Assembly: GCF_029224025.1 (NCBI RefSeq)
Contig: NZ_CP119392.1
Span: forward strand, 2,255,001 to 2,319,000
Reading direction: 5' to 3'
DNA: 64,000 bases
DNA from: Rhodanobacter sp. AS-Z3
Lineage (GTDB): Bacteria > Pseudomonadota > Gammaproteobacteria > Xanthomonadales > Rhodanobacteraceae
The notes under the pieces are model-generated. The model was not told the origin of the DNA and did no database searches. It saw nothing but the letters and a program-made list of their open reading frames with translations. Below are positions 32,133 to 41,325 of the stretch, in pieces. Position 1 is the stretch's first letter. Each line of letters opens with the position of its first letter. Position numbers and translations under genes: made by a program.

Positions 32133-33530
32133 TCAGACCACGCCGAACAAGTAGTACGCAGCAATCACCACCAGCACCGCGAGCGTCTTGATCACGGTGA
32201 TCGCGAAGATGTCCTTGTACGCCTGCCGATGGGTGAGTCCGGTGACGGCCAGCAGGGTAATGACCGCACCATTGTGTGGCAGCGTGTCCATGCCACCGGA
32301 GGCCATGGCAGCTACGCGATGCAGCACTTCCATCGGAATGCCGGCGGCATTCGCGTTGGCAATGAAGGTTTCCGCCATCGCGCCCAGCGCGATGCTCATG
32401 CCGCCGGAGGCCGATCCGGTGATGCCGGCCAGCGCGGTGACGGTGACCGCTTCGTTGATCAGCGGGTTGGGAATCGAGTGCAGCGCATCGGCGACCAGCT
32501 TGAAGCCGGGCAGGGCGGCGATCACTGCACCGAAGCCGTATTCCGAAGCGGTGTTCATGGAGGCGAGCAACGCGCCGCTCACGGCGGCCTGGCTACCCAC
32601 GGCCAGTCGCGTGGTCACCGCGCGCCATGCAAAGATCAGCACGCACAGCACGCCGATCAGCAGGGCGCCTTCCACCGCCCAGATCGCGGTGAGCTTGGAC
32701 ACTTCCTGCACCACCGGATGGGCGTGGCCGACCACGCTGGGCAGGAACGACTGGGTTTCGCCATACGCGCGGGGAATCACGTCGGTGAGCAGTTTGTTGC
32801 AGACGCCAACCAGCACCAGCGGCAGCAGGGCGATCAACGGATGCGGCAACGTGGCGGCTTCGAACGGTACCGGTTCGTTCAACAGGTTATCGCCGTAGCC
32901 TTCGTCCGCGGCGGCGGCCTTGCGTCGGCGCCAGTCCAGATAGGTCAGGCCGACAATCAGGATGAACACGCCGCCGATCGTGCCCAGCCATGGTGCGGCC
33001 CACGTTGTGGTGCCGAAGAACGACGTGGGAATGATGTTCTGGATCTGCGGCGTGCCCGGCAGCGAGTCCATGGTGAAAGTGAACGCGCCCAGCGCGATGG
33101 TTCCCGGTATCAGCCGCTTGGGGATATCCGACTGGCGGAACAACTCAGCCGCGAACGGGTAGACCGCGAACACCACCACGAACAACGACACGCCGCCGTA
33201 GGTCAGCAGCGCACATACCAATACGATCGACAGAATCGCCCGACTGCGGCCAACCAGGCCGATGGTTGCCGCGACGATGGATTTGGAGAACCCGGACAGC
33301 TCGATCAGCTTGCCGAACACCGCGCCCAGCATGAATACCGGGAAATACAACTTGAGGAAGCCGACCATCTTGTCCATGAACAGGCCGGTGAACATCGGCG
33401 CGACCAGTGACGGATCGGTCAGTAATACCGCGCCCAGCGCAGCGATCGGCGCGAACAGGATGACGCTGTAGCCGCGATACGCCGCGAACATGAGGAAGCA
33501 CAATGCGGCCAGCACGATCAGGAACGCCAT
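32133..33530 (-). CDS. GntP-family permease, candidate 3-hydroxybutyrate/organic acid uptake
   Basis: An inner-membrane symporter of 465 residues with about 12-14 hydrophobic segments. The GntP-family features are FPVFMLGAVFGKLIELSGF, TFTMDSLPGTPQIQNIIP, ALLASMNTASEYGFGAVIA, a Gly/Ser-rich TALAGITGSASGGMSIAL and MASGGMDTLPHNGAVITLL. Family members carry gluconate, D-serine, or 3-hydroxybutyrate. Next to a TonB receptor and PHB-degrading genes, hydroxybutyrate uptake is the favoured inference. It is divergent from the TonB receptor, with a 190-base spacer holding a dyad at 33598-33611. Confidence 0.9.
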   Translation of the reverse strand: MAFLIVLAALCFLMFAAYRGYSVILFAPIAALGAVLLTDPSLVAPMFTGLFMDKMVGFLKLYFPVFMLGAVFGKLIELSGFSKSIVAATIGLVGRSRAILSIVLVCALLTYGGVSLFVVVFAVYPFAAELFRQSDIPKRLIPGTIALGAFTFTMDSLPGTPQIQNIIPTSFFGTTTWAAPWLGTIGGVFILIVGLTYLDWRRRKAAAADEGYGDNLLNEPVPFEAATLPHPLIALLPLVLVGVCNKLLTDVIPRAYGETQSFLPSVVGHAHPVVQEVSKLTAIWAVEGALLIGVLCVLIFAWRAVTTRLAVGSQAAVSGALLASMNTASEYGFGAVIAALPGFKLVADALHSIPNPLINEAVTVTALAGITGSASGGMSIALGAMAETFIANANAAGIPMEVLHRVAAMASGGMDTLPHNGAVITLLAVTGLTHRQAYKDIFAITVIKTLAVLVVIAAYYLFGVV

Positions 33531-33597
33531 CCGTGAATCCCCCGCTTATCAATAACGACAGGCGTCGAGTATCCCGGACGCCTCCGGACGAGGGCAC

Positions 33598-33611
33598 TGT
33601 ACGAAGGTACA
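33598..33611. promoter_or_regulatory. Inverted repeat in the gntP / TonB receptor divergent spacer
   Basis: A perfect dyad TGTAC-GAAG-GTACA, 123 bases before the receptor and 67 bases before the permease start. It could be the operator of a regulator shared by both genes. A similar sequence, TGTACGATGGCATC, precedes the oligomer hydrolase start at 42091. No regulator can be assigned. Confidence 0.4.
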
Positions 33612-33720
33612 AGTGCTGCTTCGGCACAGCCCACCTAAGCTCACTCCATCAGCATTCGCGCGAGCGGTGCATTTACTGTCGCATCCGCGCAAGCGATGCC
33701 TTCAACTGCAAGGGGACGTC

Positions 33721-36039
33721 ATGAAACGCACGTATCTGAGTTCGGCGATTGGTCTGGTTTTGGGTCTGGCTTTCATCGCACCGCTGCAGGCGCAGCAGGC
33801 CGCCAGCAGCCCGGCTGCCAGCAAGCCGACCGCAGCGAAGCAGGCTGAGGCCAAGGAGCTGCAGGAAGTGACGGTCAGCGCACGGCGTCGAGATGAATCG
33901 CTGGAGAAGGTGCCGGTAGCGGTCACCGCCTTCAGTGGCGAGGACATGAAAGACCTGCAGGCCAACAGCATCGACGGACTGCAGAGCGCGGTGCCAAACA
34001 TGAACATCGTGCAGGGTCGCGGTTCGTCATCGGCGGTCAACATCTTCATTCGCGGCATCGGTCAGCCCGATGCACTGCAAACCTTTGATCCCGGCGTCGG
34101 CATGTATGTCGATGACGTTTACTACTCGCGTATCCAGGGCGCGCTGATCAGCCTGTTCGACGTGGAGCGCGTTGAAGTGCTGCGTGGCCCGCAGGGCACG
34201 CTGTACGGCAAGAATTCCACCGGCGGCGCGGTGAAGGTAGTCACCAAGAGCCCACCGGAGGCCACCGAAGGTTCCGTCGAAGCCGGCTTCGGTAACTTCG
34301 GCCGGCGCGAGGGCAAGTTCTATCTGGGTGGCCCGTTGGCAGGCGCCTGGTCGGCATCGATCGCCGGTGCGGTGACGCGGACGGATGGCTATGTCACCGA
34401 TCCGGCCACCGACCACAACTACAACGACGAAAACACCAAGGCCGTGCGCGGCAAGTTGCGCTATCACCCATCGGAGAATTTCGATGCGGTGCTGAGCCTC
34501 GACTACACCAAGATGGACACCGGCCTGACCCTCGGTCAGCCGGTCTCCTCCCTGACGCAGACCGTCCTGCCATTGAACACCACCGTGGTGTTGTACACGC
34601 CGAACCCGAACCAGAAGTATGACTTCAAGACGCATACCTCACTGCCCACGAACGACGGTCAGCACCTGAAACATGGTGGCGCGGCGCTCAACATGAACTG
34701 GAAGCTGTCTGACCAGTGGAATTTCAAGAGCATCACGGCGTTCCGCAAGCTGGACAGCGATTCCTACATCGACATTGACGCATCGAAGTTCTCGCTGGGT
34801 GACGTGCTGGTCGATTTCCACCAGAAGCAGGCCAGTCAGGAGCTGCAGCTGCAGTACGACAATGGCAGCAACCTGCAGGCGGTCTATGGTCTGTACTACC
34901 TGCGTGAAACCGTGCCGTCGCATCAGGAGGCGTATGCCAACGATCTGTTTTCCAACGGCGGCGTTCCGGTCAGCTTCCTGCGTACCATCGACGACGACCT
35001 GACCACGACCACTTATGCGGGCTTTGCTCACATGAACTGGGAATTCGTGCCGAGCTGGACGCTGGCTGCGGGCGTGCGTTACAGCAGTGACCACAAGGAT
35101 TACGACCGCACCACCAGCATCTTCTGGAACTCCACCTCGTTGTATCTGGGCTTCATACCGTTCCCGGCGCTGAATGGCTCACCGGTGGCGTTTAACGGGA
35201 ACAAGCGCTGGAACGCGTGGACACCGAGCGTCAGTCTGCAAAAGCAGATCGACCCCCAGACCATGGCTTACGTGTCGGCCAGTCGCGGCTTCAAGTCGGG
35301 TGGCTTCAATGGTCGGGCAAACTCGGCGGCGGAAACCCTCACTGCCGAGTACAACCCCGAATACGTGTGGACCTACGAGCTGGGCCTGAAGTGGCGTTCG
35401 GCCGACAACAAGTTGCAGGCAAACCTGGCGGCGTTCCATAGCGACTACACCGACTTCCAGGCACGCGTTTCTGAAGTGCAGAACCCAGGTGCGATGCGGC
35501 CGACGTTCGCCTTCCCGGTGATCAACGCGGCGAAGCTGAAAATGGATGGCGTGGAATTTGAAGGCGCTGCCGTGTTCGACGATGGTACCCGCCTGTCCGC
35601 GCAGGTCGGCTACATGAATGCGCGCTACGCCAAATTCACCGATCACCGCCTCAATCCGAGCGACCCGCTGTACAACCCGAGCCTGCATGATCATGTCCCG
35701 TTCTCGCCCACCTGGACCTCGCGTCTGGCAGCGACACACGCGTTCAATTTGAGCAGCGGCAGTGCCATTACCATTGGCGCTGACTGGGCTTACCGCGGTG
35801 AAACCTGGCTGAGCGTGGACAACTACGCAGCGTTGAGTCAGAAGGCGTACTCGGTGACCGGCCTGTTCGGTGTTTTTGACTCCGCCGATGGCCACTGGCA
35901 GTTCCGCACCGGCGTGCGCAATCTTGGCGACAAGGTCTACAAGACCGACGGTCAGGAATTCTCCAGCGTAGGCAACATCCGCACGGCGTACTACGGCATG
36001 CCGCGCAACTGGTACGCCAACCTGCGCTATAACTTCTGA
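33721..36039 (+). CDS. TonB-dependent outer-membrane receptor
   Basis: A 772-residue outer-membrane beta-barrel driven by TonB-ExbBD. A signal peptide (MKRTYLSSAIGLVLGLAFIA ... LQA), a TonB box region (KELQEVTVSARRR) and the plug domain (VPVAVTAFSGEDMKDLQANS ... RGPQGTLYGKNSTGGAVKVV) are clear. The barrel ends in a C-terminal aromatic (YANLRYNF). It belongs to the broad class that transports siderophores, carbohydrates or other nutrients. Its neighbours (GntP permease, PHA depolymerase) suggest hydroxyalkanoate oligomers as substrate; that is inference. The ATG at 33721 has SD AAGGGGA. No Fur box was recognised. Confidence 0.93.
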   Translation: MKRTYLSSAIGLVLGLAFIAPLQAQQAASSPAASKPTAAKQAEAKELQEVTVSARRRDESLEKVPVAVTAFSGEDMKDLQANSIDGLQSAVPNMNIVQGRGSSSAVNIFIRGIGQPDALQTFDPGVGMYVDDVYYSRIQGALISLFDVERVEVLRGPQGTLYGKNSTGGAVKVVTKSPPEATEGSVEAGFGNFGRREGKFYLGGPLAGAWSASIAGAVTRTDGYVTDPATDHNYNDENTKAVRGKLRYHPSENFDAVLSLDYTKMDTGLTLGQPVSSLTQTVLPLNTTVVLYTPNPNQKYDFKTHTSLPTNDGQHLKHGGAALNMNWKLSDQWNFKSITAFRKLDSDSYIDIDASKFSLGDVLVDFHQKQASQELQLQYDNGSNLQAVYGLYYLRETVPSHQEAYANDLFSNGGVPVSFLRTIDDDLTTTTYAGFAHMNWEFVPSWTLAAGVRYSSDHKDYDRTTSIFWNSTSLYLGFIPFPALNGSPVAFNGNKRWNAWTPSVSLQKQIDPQTMAYVSASRGFKSGGFNGRANSAAETLTAEYNPEYVWTYELGLKWRSADNKLQANLAAFHSDYTDFQARVSEVQNPGAMRPTFAFPVINAAKLKMDGVEFEGAAVFDDGTRLSAQVGYMNARYAKFTDHRLNPSDPLYNPSLHDHVPFSPTWTSRLAATHAFNLSSGSAITIGADWAYRGETWLSVDNYAALSQKAYSVTGLFGVFDSADGHWQFRTGVRNLGDKVYKTDGQEFSSVGNIRTAYYGMPRNWYANLRYNF

Positions 36040-36049
36040 TCCACTGCTG

Positions 36050-36122
36050 GTGTAGGGCGGGCACTGCCCGCCGCATTCCCGTTCGATCATCAGGCGGGCG
36101 GCGGGCATGGCCCGCCCTACAC
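36050..36122. repeat. Inverted repeat (REP-like pair) downstream of the TonB receptor
   Basis: Left unit GTGTAGGGCGGGCACTGCCC (from 36050) is nearly the reverse complement of the right unit, which ends in GGCATGGCCCGCCCTACAC (to 36122). The spacer is about 20 bases. Each unit is itself palindromic (GGGC...GCCC). The element may cap the receptor mRNA or lower read-through into the depolymerase gene. Confidence 0.75.
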
Positions 36123-36152
36123 GTCGCTCAATCGATAGCACGGAGCTGACCA

Positions 36153-37190
36153 ATGAATACCCGATGGGTAGCCCGCCTGATTTGGCTGGCCTTGCTGACC
36201 AGCGCCGGCAGTGCCTGCGCAAAAGATCCCGGGTCCAGCCTGCCAAAATTGAAAATGGATGCGGGGCGTGTGGCCGTGGTCGGTCTTTCGTCCGGTGCCT
36301 ATATGGCCACCCAGGCCAACCTGGCGTATCCGGAGTTGTTTCCGAATGCCGCGATGGTTGCTGGTGGCCCCTACGGCTGTGCCGGCGGCAAATTGGACGT
36401 GGCGCTGGGCAGTTGCATGAAGGGCGTGCCGGAGCCGGATGTTGCGGCGTTGGTGATCACTGCTGGCAAACGCTCCGCAGCTGGCGAAATCGGTGCGCTG
36501 CAGGATCTGGCGCATTCACGCATCTATCTGTTGCACGGCACGGACGATGCTCTGGTCACACCGACGGTTGCGGAAGCCGGCGCACATTTCTATGAGCAAT
36601 TGCGCGATCACACGCCCGGTCTGACGAGCATGCAGGTGCATGATGATGGCCAGCGCGCGTTCGCCCACAATCTGCCAGTGGTAGGCAGCGGCGATGATTG
36701 TGACAAGTCGGTAGCGCCTTATCTGGGTCACTGCGGTTTTGATGCGGCAGGTGAAATCTTCGCGCAGATGTTCGGCAAGCCTTCGCATGCGCCAGGCCAA
36801 GCGCGTGGGGAGTTGCGCAGCTTTGATCAGAATACGTTGCGGCCTGACGGTGCCGATGCCTTCATGGCTGATACGGGTTACGTTTACGTTCCGGCAGCCT
36901 GCGCGGCTGGGAAGCCGTGCGGGTTGGTGGTTGCCTTCCACGGCTGCAAGCAGAATGCAGATGCGGTAGGCGAGGCCTTTGTAAAGGATGCCGGCTTCAA
37001 CCGCTGGGCCGACGTTTACGGCGTCGCGGTGCTATATCCTCAGACACGCGCAAGCTTTGCGCCTTTGAATCCGCAAGCATGCTGGGACTGGTGGGGATAT
37101 TCGGGAGCCGACTACGACAGCCGCCACGGCGTGCAGCTGCGCTGGCTGGTGAACGCAGTGCACGCGTTGGGCTTGCCAGCCGGGCATTGA
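36153..37190 (+). CDS. Extracellular type 2 short-chain-length PHA depolymerase
   Basis: A secreted alpha/beta-hydrolase of 345 residues that cleaves poly(3-hydroxybutyrate). It has a signal peptide (MNTRWVARLIWLALLTSAGS ... ACA). The catalytic order is that of the circularly permuted type 2 class: nucleophile S46 in GLSSGAYMA near the N-terminus, Asp in LLHGTDDALVTP (about 131), His in AFAHNLPV (about 170), then CGFDAAGE. The second half carries the oxyanion segment VAFHGCKQNADAVGEAFV and NPQACWDWWGYSG. No substrate-binding or linker domain follows, so it may prefer amorphous polymer or oligomers. It follows the TonB receptor by 113 bases. Confidence 0.9.
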   Translation: MNTRWVARLIWLALLTSAGSACAKDPGSSLPKLKMDAGRVAVVGLSSGAYMATQANLAYPELFPNAAMVAGGPYGCAGGKLDVALGSCMKGVPEPDVAALVITAGKRSAAGEIGALQDLAHSRIYLLHGTDDALVTPTVAEAGAHFYEQLRDHTPGLTSMQVHDDGQRAFAHNLPVVGSGDDCDKSVAPYLGHCGFDAAGEIFAQMFGKPSHAPGQARGELRSFDQNTLRPDGADAFMADTGYVYVPAACAAGKPCGLVVAFHGCKQNADAVGEAFVKDAGFNRWADVYGVAVLYPQTRASFAPLNPQACWDWWGYSGADYDSRHGVQLRWLVNAVHALGLPAGH

Positions 37191-37220
37191 TCGCACCCCA
37201 TGCCGATAATCACGACGTTG

Positions 37221-37249
37221 TTGTAGGAGCGCACCCTGTGCGCGATGCT
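37221..37249. repeat. REP-like palindrome
   Basis: GTAGGAGCGCAC-CCT-GTGCGCGAT: the core GCGCAC/GTGCGC stem is at 37229-37243. GTAGGAGC is the usual left edge of REP elements in this group (compare 6575-6599 and 53921-53940). It lies 30 bases after the depolymerase stop. Confidence 0.6.
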
Positions 37250-37275
37250 TTTGCTTTGTCTGCGGCATTCAAGGC

Positions 37276-37920
37276 AAGAGCTTTCGCCTGCCTTCGGCAC
37301 GCGAGTTACTTTCTCTTTGCGTGGCCAAAGAGAAAGCTAACCAAAGAGAAAGGCCACCCCACTTGGCGCTTGCCGGGCATCCATGCCCGGCAAGTCCGTG
37401 AGTCGTGGCCGGGCTTTTCGAACGGGCATCCTGCCCGTGCGAAAAGGAGTCGACGTCCTGTCGACTCCCGCTGCGCGGCCTGTCGACCCCGCCTCACCGC
37501 CGCACAGGGGCCCCGGGTAGAGCAGCGGGCCATCCTGACCCGCATTCGGTGGAGAGCTGAAAGGCTTGAGAGCACCAGCAACAGCGTGAACAGAAGCGGA
37601 GGCGAAGCACCGCTTTGCTGTTGCTCTGCTGTTGTTCCGGCTTTTCTGAAGAGTGCGCGCAGGATGCGCGCTGCTCTACCCGGGCCCCCTCTGAAGCGGC
37701 GGGCGGGCGAAGGAAAGCCCGCAGGGTGGTTTGCAGGGATGCGAACCAGTTTGGCGTCAGTCCATGGATGGACTGTCGACAAACCCCGTAGCCCGCACGC
37801 GGACTTTCCGGGCAGGGATGCCCGGAAAGCGCGCAAGCGGGGTGGCCTTCTCTTTGGTTACCTTTCTCTTGGCCACGCAAGAGAAAGTAACTCGCCCTCC
37901 GAAGGAGGACGAAAGCTCTT
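37276..37920. repeat. 645-bp nested inverted-repeat element
   Basis: The outer arms 37276-37360 (85 bases) and 37839-37920 (82 bases) are reverse complements at roughly 90 percent. Inside, 37512-37527 pairs perfectly with 37669-37684 (16 bp, CCCGGGTAGAGCAGCG), extended imperfectly to 37505-37537/37660-37693. Several local hairpins are nested: 37309-37336 (CTTTCTCTTTG/CAAAGAGAAAG), 37369-37394, 37413-37446, 37447-37467, and a counterpart at 37803-37830. CAAAGAGAAAG occurs twice (37326-37336, 37342-37352), so alternative pairings exist. Several frames are open through it, but they look like by-products of the repeats. With the flanks it fills the 811 bases between the depolymerase and the sensor kinase. 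Confidence 0.8.
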
Positions 37921-38001
37921 CGCTTCGAAGCTTTCGGTTCACGAGAAGCAGCAAGCAGCGGCATCGCAACTGAAGTCGCTCCTGCACCCGTTTCAGCAGG
38001 C

Positions 38002-41000
38002 ATGCCCCGCATGCTGAGCGCCAGCGTCATCGCGATCGCCGCGCTGTGCTGGCTTGGCCTGCTGTTTGGCGTGGCGTTGCTGGGCGAACGTCGCCCGCAC
38101 ATCTTCGAGAAGCGCTGGGCGATTGTTTACGCGCTGTCGCTGGCGATTCACTGCACCTCGTGGACGTTCTACGGCACGGTAACCCAGGCCAGCCGGTCAG
38201 GTTGGTGGCTGCCGCCGACGTTTGTCGGGGCGATCCTGATGTACGTATTCGCGCTGAAATTCCTTGGCCGACTGGTGCGGCTGGTGCGCGAGTACAACGC
38301 CGGTTCGCTGGCTGACCTGATTGCCGTGCGTCTGGGTCGCCACTCGGGTCTCGCCGCGCTGGTCACGGCGGTAGTGGTGATCGGGATCGTGCCGTACATC
38401 GCGCTGCAGCTGAAAGCCGTGGCGATGAGTTACGCGATCCTCAGTCAGGGGCAATTGGCCGAGTCTGATCCGTGGCAGGACAGCGCGTTGTACGTCGCCT
38501 TGCTGATGGCGTTGTTTGCGATGTTGTTTGGCACGCGGCGCGCCTCGACCATGGCGCACAACCGCGGTCTGGTGCTGGCGATGGCGTTCGAGTCGCTGTT
38601 CAAGCTGGGTGCAATGCTGGCGCTGGGCACGTTGCTGTTCACCGCCTTGCCCGCGGGGTTGCCGGCCACGTTGCCGACACCACCGGACAGCGGTGGGTTT
38701 CCCGCGTTGATCCTGCTCGGCGCGCTGGCGATGTTCACCATGCCGCATCAATTTTACGCGGGCATTGTCGAATGCCGCGATGACGGGCAGCTGCGCACCG
38801 CGCGCTGGCTGTTCCCGTTGTACCTGTTGCTGATCTCGTTGCCGATTCTGCCGCTGGCGCGGCTTGGCGATGCCTGGCTGGGTGCCAGCGGCGTGTCGTC
38901 GGACATGTATGTGCTGGCCTTGCCGCTGGCGCGTGGTGAGCATGGTCTGGCGCTGGTGGCTTTCCTCGGAGGCCTGAGCGCGGCGACCAGCATGGTGGTG
39001 ATCGCCACGCTCACGCTTAGCTTGATGGTGGTCAACCACTTCATTGCACCGTTGCGCGTGCGCTCGGGCTGGGGCCGCGACGAACAAGGCGACCTGCGCG
39101 GCGCGCTGCTCAATTACCGGCGTGTGGCGATCGTGGTAGTGATCCTGCTGGCGTGGGCCTACAGTCGGGTGCTGGCGCGCAACGAAGCGCTGGCCGACAT
39201 TGGCGCGATTTCATTTTCGGCGCTGGCCGGCTTGGCACCGGCGCTGCTGGCCGCGGTCTATCGGCCGCAGTTGGGTTCGCGCGCGGTGATTGCCGGCTTG
39301 GCTTCGGGAACGCTGGTCTGGATGTATGCGGTGTCGCCGACGCTGTTGCCGGCGGCGCATGGCTGGCTGCACGACGGTCCGTTCGGCCTGCACTGGTTGG
39401 CCCCGGATGGGCTGCTTGGACTGGGCAACTGGAATCGGCTGGGCCGTGCCGTGGTGGTCAGCTTGCTGGTGAACGGCGCAGTGATGTTGATGGTGGCCGG
39501 CTCGCGTTACGGACGCGCGGCCAGAGCAGTCAGCGTGGGTGAGGTGGGGCTGGTTGAACTGCGCGCACTGGCTGCGCGGTTTCTGCCAGGCGAACGAGTG
39601 GAGCACTTGTTCAACACGGTGTCGCTCAATGGTCGGGCCGGCAGCGCCCAGGTAGCGCAGGTGGAGCACGAGCTTGCTGCGGTGATCGGCGCGGCATCGG
39701 CGCGCCTGTTGTTGGAGGTGGTGCATCGGCAGGGGCGCGACGATCTCGACACCGTGGTCGCCATCGTCGGTGAGGCCGCGGAGGACCTGCGCTTCAACCA
39801 GCGGGTGCTGGAAGCGGCGCTGGAAAACATGAGCCAGGGCATCTGCGTGGTCGATGCCGAGCTGCGACTGGTGGCCTGGAACACGCCGTATGAACGGTTG
39901 TTCCATTACCCGCGCGAACTGTTGCAAGTCGGCCGGCCGGTGGCCGAACTGACCCGCTACAACATCGATGCCGGCCTGCTTGGCTCCGGTGAAGTGGAGG
40001 CGCGCGTACAGCGTCGGCTGGCGCACATGCGTTCGGGCACGCGGCATCTGTCCGAGCGAAAATTTCCTGATGGCACGGTAGTCGAGATCCGTGGCAACCC
40101 GATGCCCGGTGGTGGCTTTGTGGCTACCTTCACCGATGTCACCGCGTTTCGCCAGGCCGAGGGCGCGCTCAAGCGCGTCAACGAGACGCTCGAATTGCGA
40201 GTGCAGGAACGCACGGGCGAGCTGGCGACCGCCTCGGCGGAGGCGCAGGCGGCGAATGATGCGAAGAGCCGCTTTCTTGCCGCCGTTACCCACGACTTGA
40301 TGCAGCCGCTGCATGCGGCGCAACTGTTCGCGCATTCATTGACCGAGCGCGGCGGCGATGCGGTCACCGCGCAACACCTCAATGGTGCACTGGCAGCCAC
40401 CGAGGGCTTGCTCACCGGCTTGCTCGATGTGGCCCGGCTGGAAGGTGGTCGTCTGCACCCGCAGTTGCGATCGTTTGCGCTGGCCGAGGTGCTGGACCCG
40501 CTGGCGGCGGAGTTCCGTGCGATCGCCGCCGATCACGGTGTGCATATGGACGTGGTCGGCACGCGAGCCTGGGTACATTCCGATCCGCAGTTGCTGCGTC
40601 GCGTGCTGCAGAACTTCCTGTCCAACGCCTTGCGTTATGCCGAGCGCGGTCGGGTGTTGCTGGGTGTGCGGCGGCGTGGCGGCTGTTTGCGTATCGAGGT
40701 GTGGGACAACGGCCCCGGCATCGCCACGCACGAACAGCAGCTGATTTTTCAGGAATTTCGCCGAGGCAGTACGGCGGGCGGGCAGGGGCTGGGGCTGGGT
40801 TTGTCGATTGCGCAGCGCATGGCCGATCTGCTGGGTCATCCGCTGGGCCTTCGCTCCTGGCCGGGTAGCGGCAGCGTGTTTCATGTGGACTTGCCAATCG
40901 CCTTGCCGTTGGCCGCATCGAGTGCTGCCGTAGCGGTACCACGTGCGTTGCCGGCCGGCCGCGCATTGCTGCTGGACAATGAGCCTGCCGCATTGGCTGC

Positions 41001-41319
41001 GCTTGGCAACCTGCTGTCACGCTGGGGCTGGCAGGTGCACGCCGCCCGCAATGCCGAACAGGCATTGGCGGCACCGTGGCGAGCGGACCTGCACATTCTC
41101 GACTTTCATCTGGATGGCGGACACACCGGGCTGGACGTGTGGAAGCTGTTGCACGAGCAGCATGCCGACGTACCGACCGTGATGCTGACGGCGGATCGCG
41201 ACAGCGACTTGCGCCAGCGCTTGCAGGAACTGGGCATCAGCGTGCTGTACAAGCCGCTGAAGCCAGTCGCGTTGCGCCAGGTGCTGCAGCGGGTGGCGGT
41301 CAATCTGGAACGGGGCTGA
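38002..41319 (+). CDS. SSF-domain hybrid sensor histidine kinase, CrbS-like
   Basis: A 1105-residue membrane kinase. The N-terminal half (about 1-500) is a sodium/solute-symporter domain with about 13 membrane segments (CTSWTFYGTVTQASRSGWWL). A linker, a PAS domain (about 595-710, ALENMSQGICVVDAELRLVA), a short coiled coil and a HisKA domain with H764 (VTHDLMQPLHAAQLF) follow. The ATPase has NFLSNALRYAERG and WDNGPGI, and the C-terminal receiver carries phospho-acceptor D1034 (LHILDFHLDGG). This layout matches CrbS/MxtR kinases that sense acetate or related carbon and control acetyl-CoA synthetase through CrbR/ErdR. A convergent NarL-type regulator lies 6 bases away. ATG 38011 is an alternative start. 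Confidence 0.92.
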   Translation: MPRMLSASVIAIAALCWLGLLFGVALLGERRPHIFEKRWAIVYALSLAIHCTSWTFYGTVTQASRSGWWLPPTFVGAILMYVFALKFLGRLVRLVREYNAGSLADLIAVRLGRHSGLAALVTAVVVIGIVPYIALQLKAVAMSYAILSQGQLAESDPWQDSALYVALLMALFAMLFGTRRASTMAHNRGLVLAMAFESLFKLGAMLALGTLLFTALPAGLPATLPTPPDSGGFPALILLGALAMFTMPHQFYAGIVECRDDGQLRTARWLFPLYLLLISLPILPLARLGDAWLGASGVSSDMYVLALPLARGEHGLALVAFLGGLSAATSMVVIATLTLSLMVVNHFIAPLRVRSGWGRDEQGDLRGALLNYRRVAIVVVILLAWAYSRVLARNEALADIGAISFSALAGLAPALLAAVYRPQLGSRAVIAGLASGTLVWMYAVSPTLLPAAHGWLHDGPFGLHWLAPDGLLGLGNWNRLGRAVVVSLLVNGAVMLMVAGSRYGRAARAVSVGEVGLVELRALAARFLPGERVEHLFNTVSLNGRAGSAQVAQVEHELAAVIGAASARLLLEVVHRQGRDDLDTVVAIVGEAAEDLRFNQRVLEAALENMSQGICVVDAELRLVAWNTPYERLFHYPRELLQVGRPVAELTRYNIDAGLLGSGEVEARVQRRLAHMRSGTRHLSERKFPDGTVVEIRGNPMPGGGFVATFTDVTAFRQAEGALKRVNETLELRVQERTGELATASAEAQAANDAKSRFLAAVTHDLMQPLHAAQLFAHSLTERGGDAVTAQHLNGALAATEGLLTGLLDVARLEGGRLHPQLRSFALAEVLDPLAAEFRAIAADHGVHMDVVGTRAWVHSDPQLLRRVLQNFLSNALRYAERGRVLLGVRRRGGCLRIEVWDNGPGIATHEQQLIFQEFRRGSTAGGQGLGLGLSIAQRMADLLGHPLGLRSWPGSGSVFHVDLPIALPLAASSAAVAVPRALPAGRALLLDNEPAALAALGNLLSRWGWQVHAARNAEQALAAPWRADLHILDFHLDGGHTGLDVWKLLHEQHADVPTVMLTADRDSDLRQRLQELGISVLYKPLKPVALRQVLQRVAVNLERG

Positions 41320-41325
41320 TCGGCT

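Noticed and set aside
29950..32154. 734-residue open frame opposite typA
   Set aside because: Shadow of typA on the other strand. It overlaps a highly conserved gene completely and resembles no protein.
37306..37989. Several open frames of 70-180 codons inside the inverted-repeat element (for example 37306-37836 minus)
   Set aside because: Frames on both strands arise from the same palindromes. They are rich in Arg/Pro/Ser, with no SD and no recognisable domain.
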